From positions 116,308 to 180,307 of the forward strand of contig CAVTWS010000007.1 in the NCBI GenBank assembly GCA_963738445.1: 64,000 nucleotides of DNA, read 5' to 3'. Each line of letters begins with the position of its first letter. The first letter of the stretch is position 1. Origin of the DNA: CAVTWS01 sp963738445 (GTDB taxonomy: Bacteria > Actinomycetota > Acidimicrobiia > Acidimicrobiales > SHLQ01). Below are positions 1-8,998 of the stretch, piece after piece. A model generated the notes under the pieces. It made no database searches. It saw only the letters and a list, made by a program, of their open reading frames with translations, and had not been told where the DNA came from. The position numbers were made by a program, and so were the translations under genes.

Positions 1-2
1 CC

Positions 3-1893
3 CAGGCCGACAGCTACCGCCTGTACGAGCTGCTCCGGGGCGAGGAGCTGGACACGATCGTGTTCCAGGACTGGCAGGGCCTCGCCTACTTCTCGGCCTC
101 GGCCCGTGCCGCGGGCCTGGCGTTCGCCCGGACCCGTCTCGTGCACTTCGTGCACGGCCCGGTCGACTGGCTCGACGAGGCCAACCGCAGCCTCGAGGTC
201 GACGCGTCGACCCAGACCACCGCGTTCATGGAGCGACGCAGCGCCGAGCTGGCCGACACCGTCGTCGGGCCCAGTCGCTACCTGGTGAGCTGGATGGCGG
301 ATCACGGCTGGCAACTCCCGGAGGATCGGCGCTCCATCCCGTACTTCACCGCCGGGCACCTCACCGACCTCGAACCCGAACCTTCGCTCGATCGCCGCCC
401 GGGTGGGCAGCCGTTGGACGACATCGTGTTCTTCGGTCGGTTGGAGGAACGCAAGGGTGTCCGGATCTTCGCCGACGCCCTCAACCGGATCGGCGGCGAT
501 CGGTTGGCCGGCCTCACGGTCACCTTCCTCGGCCGAGACGCCATGTTCAGCCACGACGAAGTCCTCGCGCTGTTCACCGCCGATGTCGCCTCGGCGGCGA
601 CGATCCGTTTCCTGTCCGACCTCGACCAACGCCAGGCCCGCCGCGCACCTCGCCGGTGCCGGGGTCCTGGCCGTGATGCCGTCGATCCTCGACAACTCGC
701 CCAACGTCGTCTACGAGTGCATCGAGGACCAGATCCCGTTCCTGGTGTCGACCGGAGGAGGCAGCGGCGAGCTGGTGGCCGAGTCCGATCGCTCGTGGGC
801 GTTGTTCGATCCCAGCGGTCCGGCCCTCGCCGAGGTGCTCGGCCGGGTGGTCGACAGGCGGGTCACCCCTGACCCGCCTGGGCCGGCGTTCAACGGGCGC
901 GAGAGCTTCGACGCCTGGTGCGCGCTGCTCGACGAACCCGTCGGACACGCCCCGCGGGCCATCGACCAGCTGTCCGAGCTCCCTCTGGTCACCGTGGTGG
1001 TCCCGCTGTTCAACCAGTTCGAGGCGGTCCGCCTCTGCCTCGACTCCGTCGCCGCCCAGGACTACGCGAACCTCGAGATCGTCGTGGTCGACGACGGCAG
1101 CACGAGACCCGACGCCGCAGAGCAACTCGACGCCCTGGAGCGCTGGCGTTGGGGCCGTGACCTCCGGGTCGTCCGGCAGGAGAACAGCTACCTCGGCGCC
1201 GCCCGCAACACGGGGGTGCGGGAAGCTCGCGGCGAGTTCGTCGCCTTCGTCGACGACGACGACATCCTCGACTCGCGGTATCTCACCACGATGGTCACCG
1301 CGGCGCTGGAGACCGGCGCCTGCGGCGTGTCGTCGGCGATCGCCATGTACCCGACCGCCAGCCTCGGGCCCCTCCCGGCGGGTGGTCACGAAGGAACGTT
1401 CGCGTTCCTCGGGGGCGGGGCCGAGCACATCGGCATGATGTACAACGTCTTCGGCGGCGCGGCGATGTTGGTCCGCCGCCAGGACCTCCTCGATCTCGGC
1501 GGGTTCCACGAACGGGCCGGTGTGGGGCACGAGGATTGGGTCTTCCTCGCCCGCCTCGTCCTGTCGGGGCGTTCGCTGGTGGCGGTGCCCGAGCACGGCT
1601 ACCTGTACCGGGTCCGCCCGGGCAGCATGATCCGCTCGACCAGCACCTACGCGAACATGCAACCGGTCTACGAGGCGTACGACGAGGCGATGCCCCCGAC
1701 GCTCCGGCCGCTCGTCCGGCTGGCGCGTGGCCAGAGCCAGATCGTCGAGCGTCACCGCCAGGAAGCCGAGGCGGTGCGGGCCCACTTCCGGATCCAGTCC
1801 GACGAGTTCGAACTCCGGACGCGCTACGTCGCGGTCTTGGGCGAAGCGCTCGGGATCGCGCCGGGCACGTCCATCGATGTCGACGAGGCGTAG
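3..1893 (+). CDS. Bifunctional glycosyltransferase (GT4-like plus GT2), 5' partial, frameshifted
   Basis: The reading frame is open from the window edge, so the N-terminus is missing. The first part reads as a GT4-type glycosyltransferase (VFFGRLEERKGV is the usual start of the nucleotide-sugar binding half), and its C-terminal part (MPSILDNSPNVVYECIE) lies in another frame. A +1 shift near position 640 joins the two. From about 985 a GT2 (GT-A fold) domain follows, with VTVVVPLFNQ, VVVDDGS and the metal-binding FVDDDD motif, then GHEDWVFL. Such fusions make surface polysaccharides in the cytosol. The next gene follows 10 nt after the stop. The frame break lies inside a well conserved stretch, so sequencing error is more likely than decay. 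The sugar specificity cannot be read from the sequence. Confidence 0.85.
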
Positions 1894-1903
1894 GGGACCC
1901 GGT

Positions 1904-3712
1904 GTGAGCGATCACCCCGACGGCAGTTTGCGGGCGTCCCGCCCCGACGGCGGGCTACGGGCGTCCCGCCACGACGGCGGGCTACGGGCGTCCCGCCACG
2001 ACGGCGGGCTACGGGCATGGTGCCGTCTGGTGCTCGACATCGTCGCCCCGGCCGACGTGCTCGACCTGGCGAGCGACGGTGCCGTAGCCGAGGTGATTCG
2101 AGAGCTCGCCGGCCCGCCGGTGGTCGCCGTCGACTCGTCGACGGCGAACTGGAACCCGAGCGGCGGTTCGACTGCTGTGTCGTCCTCGCGGGTGTCGATT
2201 CAGGGGACGTCGAGTCGGCCCGCCGACTGGTGGCCGAAGCGGTCGAGCGGAGCGACATCGTGGCGTTCTGCGCGCCGTTGCCGCTCGATCATCCGCTCGG
2301 GCGCTGGCCGACCTTCTGGGACGCCCTCTTCGCCGAACTCGGCGCGGTACCGGTGGATCCGATCCGGGGCGCGCTCGGGATGATCCCGGGATCGACCCTG
2401 TGTACAGCCAGGCCAGCACGATCTACGTGGCCGAGGGAGCGCTCGATCGAGCGGCGCGGTGGCCGACCTCCGGGCTGCCCCGGGCGGTGGTCCATCCGGC
2501 TCGCCACGCTCAGGCGGTCCGCGCGACCGTGGCACGATCGGTCGCGGACGGGTTGTCCGCCGAGCTCTCGTCGGCGCGCCGGCGTGTCGCCGAGACGGAC
2601 GTGAACCTCGACCAGGCGGCGATCGACCTGGACGCGGTGTCAGCCGCGCCTCGAGCCTGGAGGCGCAGGTGGAGCAACTCGTCCAAGCCGCGGAGGCGAA
2701 CCGGGTCGCCAAGGTTCCGCCGATCGCCGCAGAACCCGAACGTCGTCGTCGCCGGGTTCACGCCGTGCCCGCCTTCCCGGCGCCCACCTCCCGCGAGTTG
2801 GCCCGATGGGGTGGGGCCCGCCGCGCGGTGCCCGATGTCGCCGCCGCGGTACCAACTGTCGACGACCAGGTCGCTGCGCTGGTCGACTCCCGCTACTACC
2901 TGGATCGGTACCGCGAGGTCGGACCCAGCGGCATCGCGCCGCGTCAGCACTTCGCCAAGTACGGCCTGGCCGAGCATCGTGACCCGTGCCGGTGGTTCGA
3001 CACGGCCTACTACCTGGCCGGCAACCCCGATGTGGTGGCGTCGTCGATCCCGCCGCTCCTCCACTACGTCACCGCCGGATGGCGGGAGGGCCGAGACCCT
3101 CACCCGTGGTTCTCGGGGCGTCACTACCTCGCGCAGAACCTCGATGTCGCCGCCGCCGGCCTGAACCCGTTGGTGCACTTCGTCGTCACGGGCATGCGTG
3201 AGGGTCGGTCTCCTCACCTGCTGTTGGATCCCGATACGTGCGCTCGGCAGGCGGCCACCCTCGGACTCACGGTGGCCGACCCCTGTGGCTGGTGGATCGG
3301 TGGAGCCTGGCTCCGCGGGGCCTCCCCCCACTGGTTGTTCAGCGTCCCGTGGTATGCGCACCGGGGACCCGACGTGGCGGCTGCGGGTGTCGATCCGTTG
3401 CGTCACTACGTGGACCACGGGTGGAAGGAGCTGCGCTCTCCGCACCCCCTGTTCGACCCCGACTGGTACCTGACCGTCTACCCCGATGTCGCTTCGGCCG
3501 GCTCGGAGCCGCTCACGCACTACTTGGAGAGCGGTCGATTCGAGGTTCGACGCCCGGGGCCGCTGTTCGATCCGGTCTGGTATCGGGTCGAGGCCGGCGC
3601 CGCGTTGGGCCACGATGAGCCCTGCGAGCACTACCTGAGGGTCGGAAGGGCGCACGGACTGGTGCCCAGTCGTTGGGCGGCGGACCTCCACGCCAGCGTG
3701 TCGTCGAGCTGA
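1904..3712 (+). CDS. Polysaccharide-cluster protein with seven 38-aa repeats, frameshifted
   Basis: The proposed GTG start follows an AGGGGA stretch just after the upstream stop. The N-terminus carries a 9-residue repeat (DGGLRASRH), then a segment resembling a degenerate class I methyltransferase fold (DVLDLASDG, later SDIVAFCAPLP). A helical, probably coiled-coil stretch follows at about 2540-2720. The C-terminal half (about 2880-3690) is seven tandem repeats of about 38 residues with the pattern Y-L-x-x-x-PDVAAAG-x-x-PL-x-HY-x-x-x-GW-x-EGR-x-PHPLF. This repeat is familiar from proteins in bacterial glycosyltransferase loci, but its function is unknown to me. Frame changes near 2160, 2390 and 2645 must be joined to read one protein. 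A scaffold or polymer-modifying role is only inferred from context. Confidence 0.7.
1919..2017 (+). repeat. 27-bp in-frame tandem repeat
   Basis: Three full 27-bp units (1919-1945, 1946-1972, 1973-1999) and a partial fourth encode D-G-G-L-R-A-S-R-H. Units two and three are identical and the first differs at a few bases. The unit length keeps the frame, so copy number could vary without breaking the host gene. Confidence 0.9.
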
Positions 3713-3725
3713 CGGTCGAGGCGGG

Positions 3726-4349
3726 TCACCAGTCGTGACTCCAATGGTGGACGGCGAACGCGTCGGGGAACGGCTCCCCGGCACGATCGGGCTCCGAGAA
3801 GTGGTAGGGGTACACAATCGACGCCGGCAGCAGAGCGACCGAGGACCGCACCGCGGTGGATGACGATTGGAAGCACCCCGTGACGAACTGGGGGCCGGTG
3901 ACCACGTTCGCCGGGCTACCAGCGTGGGCGACGATCGAGTCCGGCAGGCTGCCGACGAGGCGGGCGAGGAAAGGGTGCCGGGGACGAGCACCGAAGAGGC
4001 CCGTGGAGATCCAACGTCGGTCCTCCATCCCGAAGAAGCAGCCGAGATGATCGATGAGCGGGTCGAGAGGTCGAAGCGATTCGAAATCGGTGTCGATGTA
4101 GACCCCCCCGAATCTCCAGATCAGCTCGTACCGGGCGATGTCGGCCTTCATGGCGTACGACGAGGCGTGGTCGTACAAGGCCTGATTGCGCAACGGAGGG
4201 AGGTTGGTCTCGGTCCATGTCCGGAGCTCCCAACCCGGTTGGTGGCGCCGAAAGGTGGCGCCGTAGTCGATGAGGTGATCGGGGATCGGCCCGCCCAACC
4301 AGATGCGATGGAAGATGGGCGGGATGCCGGAGGTGAGCGCGGCCGGCAT
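3726..4349 (-). CDS. GT32-like glycosyltransferase (DXD sugar-binding region)
   Basis: This 207-residue protein begins with IPPIFHRIWLGG, the signature of the OCH1/capsular glycosyltransferase family. It contains SYAMKADIARYELIWRFGG followed by VYIDTDFE, where the DxD acidic pair binds metal and nucleotide sugar, and it ends with AVHHWSHDW. The length and motif order fit the GT32-like 'glycosyltransferase sugar-binding region containing DXD' family. The ATG overlaps the stop of the upstream FkbM-type gene by one base (TGATG), which suggests translational coupling. It faces the repeat protein convergently with a 13-nt gap. Donor and acceptor are unknown. Confidence 0.88.
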   Translation of the reverse strand: MPAALTSGIPPIFHRIWLGGPIPDHLIDYGATFRRHQPGWELRTWTETNLPPLRNQALYDHASSYAMKADIARYELIWRFGGVYIDTDFESLRPLDPLIDHLGCFFGMEDRRWISTGLFGARPRHPFLARLVGSLPDSIVAHAGSPANVVTGPQFVTGCFQSSSTAVRSSVALLPASIVYPYHFSEPDRAGEPFPDAFAVHHWSHDW

Positions 4350-5563
4350 CAGGCGAGCAGATCGATCACGAGGTGGGGCATCGGCTCACGATCGAGGAGT
4401 CGGCGCAGGGAATCGGTGACGCGGCGTCCGGAGACATCCAGGCGGCTGAAGCGGGCACCGCGTGCTTCGAGCCGTTGCAACGACGACGTCAGGTTCGACC
4501 AGTCGTCGGGCGCGTTGGCACGCACGAGCTCGATGACGACGGTGCCGACGCGGCCGGCCTCGATCAGGGAGGTCATGCCGTCGAGCACGCGCCGCTCGGC
4601 GCCCTCCACGTCGACCTTGACGATGCGGTGGAACCGGTGGGCCAGTGCGTCGTCGAGCCGAACGGTCTCGACCTCGGTCGTCGCGCTGGTGTCGAGCGGG
4701 AACCGGCGCCGGTAGTCGTCGGTGTGGGGGATCAGGCTGCTGTTGCCCTGGGCCCGGGTCGAGACGTGCAGGGTGGTCGAGCCGGCGGAATCACTCACGG
4801 CGCGGGCATCGACGTGGGTCCACGCGCTGAGGTAGTTGATCTGCAGCGAGGTGGCGCACAGGTCACGTATGCGAGGCACCGGCTCGAAGGCGTGGACGAA
4901 ACCGCCGGGGCCGACCAGTTCCGCCATGCGCACGGTGAACAGACCGATGTTGGCCCCCACGTCGACACAGGAATCGCCCGGCCGGACCGTGAGATCGAGG
5001 AACCGGAGCAGCACGGGGTCGTAGTGGCCGCGAAGGACGATGTCGGGCGTGAGGCTGATGTCGTTCGGATCGAGGAGGATCTTGGTGCCCCACGAGGTCG
5101 TCGTGATCATCCGGTCGGGAGTGAGGACCGCGCTGACCCGCGGCGGCGTTTCTCCGGTGGGCGTCTCGGGTCGGACGAGGTGAGCGAGGTGGGCGACGAC
5201 CTCGGAGGGGCTGGCCTCGACCGGGGGCGTCGTCCCGTCGCAGGCGAACCCGACGATCTCGCCCATGAGCTCGGGCAGCGGCCGATGGGCTCCCAGCGCG
5301 ATGTCATGACCCCGCTCGAGGTAGGTCGCAGTGGGTTCTACTGCGACCACGGTCGAGACCGACGTGTCGTATCCGTCGAGCGCGGTGTCGACGAGTCGTT
5401 GGGCCGCCGCAGGGTCGAGCGCGGGGACCACGATCAACGTCGACGACCATCGTTCGGCATCCCGACGGAGGAGCTCGACGAGGGTGGTGAGTGCCCCGAC
5501 ATGCTGGGGGGTGGTCGGGTCCACGGCGAGCGCGACACGCTGGCGCCGATCGGGCGAAGGCAT
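4349..5563 (-). CDS. FkbM-family methyltransferase
   Basis: The 404-residue protein has an N-terminal extension of about 170 residues and then a FkbM-type SAM-dependent methyltransferase domain. VDVGANIGLFT is motif I, which binds SAM, and HAFEPVP and VKVDVEGAERRVLDG are the typical later FkbM motifs. Members O-methylate sugars or polyketides, and next to glycosyltransferases a sugar O-methylation is the natural reading. The extension has no recognisable domain. Translation probably starts at ATG 5563, because a TAGGGT -10 box lies six bases upstream on the same strand. The gene is coupled to the GT32-like gene downstream. Confidence 0.9.
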   Translation of the reverse strand: MPSPDRRQRVALAVDPTTPQHVGALTTLVELLRRDAERWSSTLIVVPALDPAAAQRLVDTALDGYDTSVSTVVAVEPTATYLERGHDIALGAHRPLPELMGEIVGFACDGTTPPVEASPSEVVAHLAHLVRPETPTGETPPRVSAVLTPDRMITTTSWGTKILLDPNDISLTPDIVLRGHYDPVLLRFLDLTVRPGDSCVDVGANIGLFTVRMAELVGPGGFVHAFEPVPRIRDLCATSLQINYLSAWTHVDARAVSDSAGSTTLHVSTRAQGNSSLIPHTDDYRRRFPLDTSATTEVETVRLDDALAHRFHRIVKVDVEGAERRVLDGMTSLIEAGRVGTVVIELVRANAPDDWSNLTSSLQRLEARGARFSRLDVSGRRVTDSLRRLLDREPMPHLVIDLLA

Positions 5564-5569
5564 GCCCGA

Positions 5570-5575
5570 ACCCTA
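5570..5575 (-). promoter_or_regulatory. -10 box TAGGGT, leaderless-type promoter
   Basis: Read on the minus strand, TAGGGT lies six bases before the ATG at 5563. This spacing puts the transcription start at or next to the start codon. No convincing -35 element is visible. Confidence 0.5.
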
Positions 5576-5615
5576 CTTCCCAGGTCGCGTCACCACGGGC
5601 CTCGTCTCGTTGTCG

Positions 5616-7898
5616 TCACAACCAGGGGAGCCGGACCCGGGGCGCCTCGCTGATGCAGAAGTTCTCGTGGTCGAGGCTCAGGTTCGGGTTGAACGACGGG
5701 TCGGCGAGGAGCCGGTCGCCCCATCGTTCGAGCATGGTGAAGGTCTCGCCCTGGAAGCGCTTCTGCTTGGCCAACGTGTCCTCGGCGCCGCGCGACTTCG
5801 ACTCGTAGTGGTAGAGTTCGGCCCACGGTGTGTAGACGACCCGGTAGCCGGCGGTCGTGGCCTTGAGGCAGTAGTCGATGTCGTTGAAGGCGACGGCGAG
5901 GCCGGCCTCGTCGAGGCCGCCCACCTCGTCCCACACCGACCGGCGGGTCAGCAGGCAGGCTCCTGTGACGGCACCGACGTCGTGCACGCACTCCAGGCGG
6001 CAGAAGTACCCGAAGCTGTCCGGCAGCTCGAACTTGTGACCGTGGCCGGCCACGCCGCCCATGCCCAGGATCACCCCGCCGTGTTGGATGCTGCCGTCGC
6101 CGTACCGGAGCTTGGCGCCGACCACGCCGATCTCGGGCCGTACTGCGTGGATCACCATCTCGGCCAACCATTCCGGGGTGATGACCTCGGTGTCGTTGTT
6201 GAGCAGGCAGATCTGGTCGCCCCGGGCGTGGGCCACCGTGTGGTTGTTGAGGGCCGAGTAGTTGAACGGTTCGTTGTAGGGCAGGACCCGGACCGACGGG
6301 TGACGATCGATCTGTTCGAGATACTGGAGGGTCGAGGGGTCGGAGGTCTGGTTGTCGACGATGAGGATCTCGTAGCGGGCGTAGGAGGTGCGTTCGAGCA
6401 CGGAGTCGACCGCCGTCCGCAACAGGGCGACCTGATCCCGCGTGGGCACCACGATGGACACGAAGGGTTCGTCGGCGAGGATCCGGGTGACGTGGTACGT
6501 GGTCGGGGCCCGACCGACCTCGGCCTCGGCCTGACGATCGGTCCGGTCGAGGTGGTCTTGAACCGCCTGGACCCCGGCCACCTCGGCGTAGCTCTTCTGG
6601 CTGGTCGAGCGAGCGGTCGAACCAGCGATGGCTCGCCAGTGATAGAGGATGTGGGGCACGTTCCCGATCTCGGTCGGGTCGAGCCGCTCGGTGAGGCGGA
6701 AGAGCAGGTCGTAGTCCTGGCTGCCTTCGTAGCCGAGGCGGAAGCCGCCGACCTCCGTGACCAGGGAACGGTCGACGACGAGGAGGTGCCCGATGTAGTT
6801 CTGGGACTCCAACAGCTCCGGGTTCCACGGCGGTTTGAAGAACGGGTCGTAGTGCCGGCCTCGTTCGTCGATCTTGTCCTCGTCGGAGTACACGAGCCGG
6901 TGCTCGGGATGTTCGGCCAGGTGGAGAGCCATGACCGCCAGGGCGTACTCGGGCAATTCGTCGTCGTGGTCGAGCAGGGCGACGTAGGCACCGGTCGCCA
7001 GCTCGAGGGCCGAGTTCGAGCAGGCCGAGATGTGGCCGTTCTCGGCGCGGTGCACCACCTTGATCCGAGGATCCGCGGCCGCGGCACGATCGAGGATGTC
7101 CCGTACCTGCGGCGAGGGCGACGCGTCGTCGGCCAGGCACAGCTCCCATCGCGGGTAGCTCTGCGCCACCACCGAGTCGATCATGCGGCGCAGGAACTTC
7201 TCGGGCGGGTCGTAGACGGGCACGACCACCGAGATGAGCGGAGGGTCGGGCAGCGTGGCGATGCGGTGCGAGAGTTTCGCCCGGTCGACGTCGTCGAGGA
7301 CGGCGTACAGAGAACGCCACTCGTCGTACCGGATGGCGTCCTCGCGTGCCCCGCGCCCCGTTGATCCTGCAGGGCGTCGTATCGGGTGACGACGTGTCGT
7401 CGGAGACCACCGAGCCCGCCCTCCCGGAACTGGCTCCAGGCGCTGCGAGCGTGGCCCGGCGACTGGTCTCGCCCCGGGCGAAGGCTGCGACCTGGGTCGC
7501 GATCATCCGGGCGAAGGCCATCGTCTTGGAGATGGGGCGGACGGTGGGTCCGAGGACATCGACGTATCCGGAGGCGCCCGGGAGCTCGAGCGTGGCCTCC
7601 GTCAGGTCGTCGGGCACGAAGACCACCCGGGTGAACTGGTCGCGGCGCTTGCGACTGAAGCGAAGGCGGCCGGGGAACTGGGGATTGGAGGTCGTGAACG
7701 TGCGCAGGATCGGGGCGCGGCGGCGACCGCATCGCGGGTCCGGTACGTGACGCGGAGCATGACCCAGCCGCGAGGAAGCTCGTCGTGGGCCAGCGTGACG
7801 GCCGGAGCTGTTCCCGACACCCGGGCCCGAGTGCGTGACGCCGGGTCCAGGTCGACGAGCTGCTGTCGGGCCACGGGCACGAACCGTTTGCTTGGCAT
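5616..7898 (-). CDS. Tandem GT2 glycosyltransferase (two GT-A domains), frameshifted
   Basis: The main open part (7229 to 5616) holds two GT2 domains in series. The first has VVPVYDPPEKFLRRMIDS, LADDASPS, LLDHDDEL and EGSQDYDLLFRL. The second has VSIVVPTRDQ, IVDNQTSD, LLNNDTEV and AFNDIDYCLK. This is the layout of large rhamnosyl- or O-antigen-type transferases. The N-terminal 220 or so residues lie in two other frames, starting MPSKRFVPVAR at ATG 7898 and continuing RVVFVPDDLTEATLELPG, so breaks near 7720 and 7350 must be joined. That N-terminal part looks like a beta-rich accessory domain. A 52-nt gap separates it from the FkbM-like gene downstream. It is transcribed divergently from the methyltransferase at 8102. 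Confidence 0.85.
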
Positions 7899-8058
7899 GG
7901 AGATCACCCGAGTCAAGAGCGTGGCCTGGAAGTCCGTCGAAGAGCGGAGCCCGTTGGAGGTCGGTTCGGTCGTTGGGGGCACTGTACTGGTGTCGCGTTC
8001 ACCCGCCTGGCCAATCACCATGACGGTGCTTGGTCACAGCCGTCCCGGGCCGATGGCA

Positions 8059-8064
8059 TATGAT
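8059..8064 (+). promoter_or_regulatory. -10 box TATGAT
   Basis: A near-consensus TATGAT overlaps the in-frame ATG at 8060, so transcripts would begin after that codon. This favours the GTG at 8102 as the translation start of the next gene. Confidence 0.5.
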
Positions 8065-8101
8065 GACCGGCGATCGGAGGACGGGTGGAGGGACGAGTCA
8101 A

Positions 8102-8998
8102 GTGGCCACGCGGCTGAAGGCGGGGGCCTCTTGCCCAGTCTGTTCGAGCGACCACACGCGTTGGGTGCCTGGAACCACGCGGCCCAGTGAGTGTCGTGAC
8201 TGCGGGCATGGCGACGCGTCCCACTCCGTGCGGACGGGAGAGGTCGTCAATCAGGACCCCGAGCGCCCGCCGCCGCCCCGCCCCTCGTTGTTGCACCGCG
8301 ACCAACTTCGCATCGTTGCCCCGTTCGTGCACGCGGGATCGCCCCTGATCGACATCGGCTGCAGCAGCGGTACCTTCCTCCGGCACGCGCTCGACGTGCT
8401 CGATGTCTCGCCCCTCTCCTACGGCGTCGAGATCAGTGAGCCGAACCGGCTGGCCGCACAGCGGGCCGGCGTGACGGTCGAGCGGGCGGTGACCGTCGTT
8501 CCGTCCGGCGCGGTGGTCACGATGTGGCACTCGGCCGAGCACTTCCCGTTGGCGGAGCTGACGGTGGTCCTGACTGACCTCCGGGAGCGCAGCGACGAGA
8601 CGGTGAGGTTGATCGTCTCCGTCCCCAACGGAGCGAGCGTCCAGTGGAAGCTGTTCAAGGATCGCTGGACGTACTACGACCCGGGCGCGCACTTCTCCCA
8701 GTTCTCGCCACGGTCGCTCGACATGGTCGTCGGCCGAGCCGGATGGCGCGCCGTCGCCACCGCCCGTACTCCGGTCTACGGAGGCTTCGGCGCCGTTCAG
8801 AGCTCGATCAACCTGGTTCGACCCCACAACGAGCTGTACCTGGCCCTCAAACGTGGTCAGGGGCAACTGTCGTCGGGACAGAAGGCGAAGTCGATCGGAG
8901 CGGCGATCCTCACCGCTCCGGTTGCGTTGACCGTCGCCCTCGCCGAGATCGTGCCGCGCCGGGCGAGCGTCCTCACGCAGGTGTTCGCTCCGGCATGA
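8102..8998 (+). CDS. SAM methyltransferase with N-terminal zinc ribbon
   Basis: A CPVC...CRDCG four-cysteine zinc-finger-like pair at residues about 11-35 precedes a class I methyltransferase domain with IDIGCSSGTFL as the SAM-binding loop and WHSAEHFPLA as motif IV. This arrangement is seen in C-methyltransferase-like and WcaG-neighbour sugar methyltransferases, so methylation of a sugar nucleotide or glycan is inferred. GTG 8102 was chosen because GGTGGAGGGA lies nine bases upstream and a -10 box overlaps the earlier ATG. The stop overlaps the next ATG by four bases (ATGA). The protein is about 298 residues. Confidence 0.8.
   Translation: MATRLKAGASCPVCSSDHTRWVPGTTRPSECRDCGHGDASHSVRTGEVVNQDPERPPPPRPSLLHRDQLRIVAPFVHAGSPLIDIGCSSGTFLRHALDVLDVSPLSYGVEISEPNRLAAQRAGVTVERAVTVVPSGAVVTMWHSAEHFPLAELTVVLTDLRERSDETVRLIVSVPNGASVQWKLFKDRWTYYDPGAHFSQFSPRSLDMVVGRAGWRAVATARTPVYGGFGAVQSSINLVRPHNELYLALKRGQGQLSSGQKAKSIGAAILTAPVALTVALAEIVPRRASVLTQVFAPA

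Noticed and set aside
5331..7364. Long plus-strand open frame opposite the tandem GT2 gene
   Set aside because: It is a mirror of codon bias in GC-rich DNA. The minus strand carries ordered GT2 motifs while the plus-strand product has no recognisable domain.
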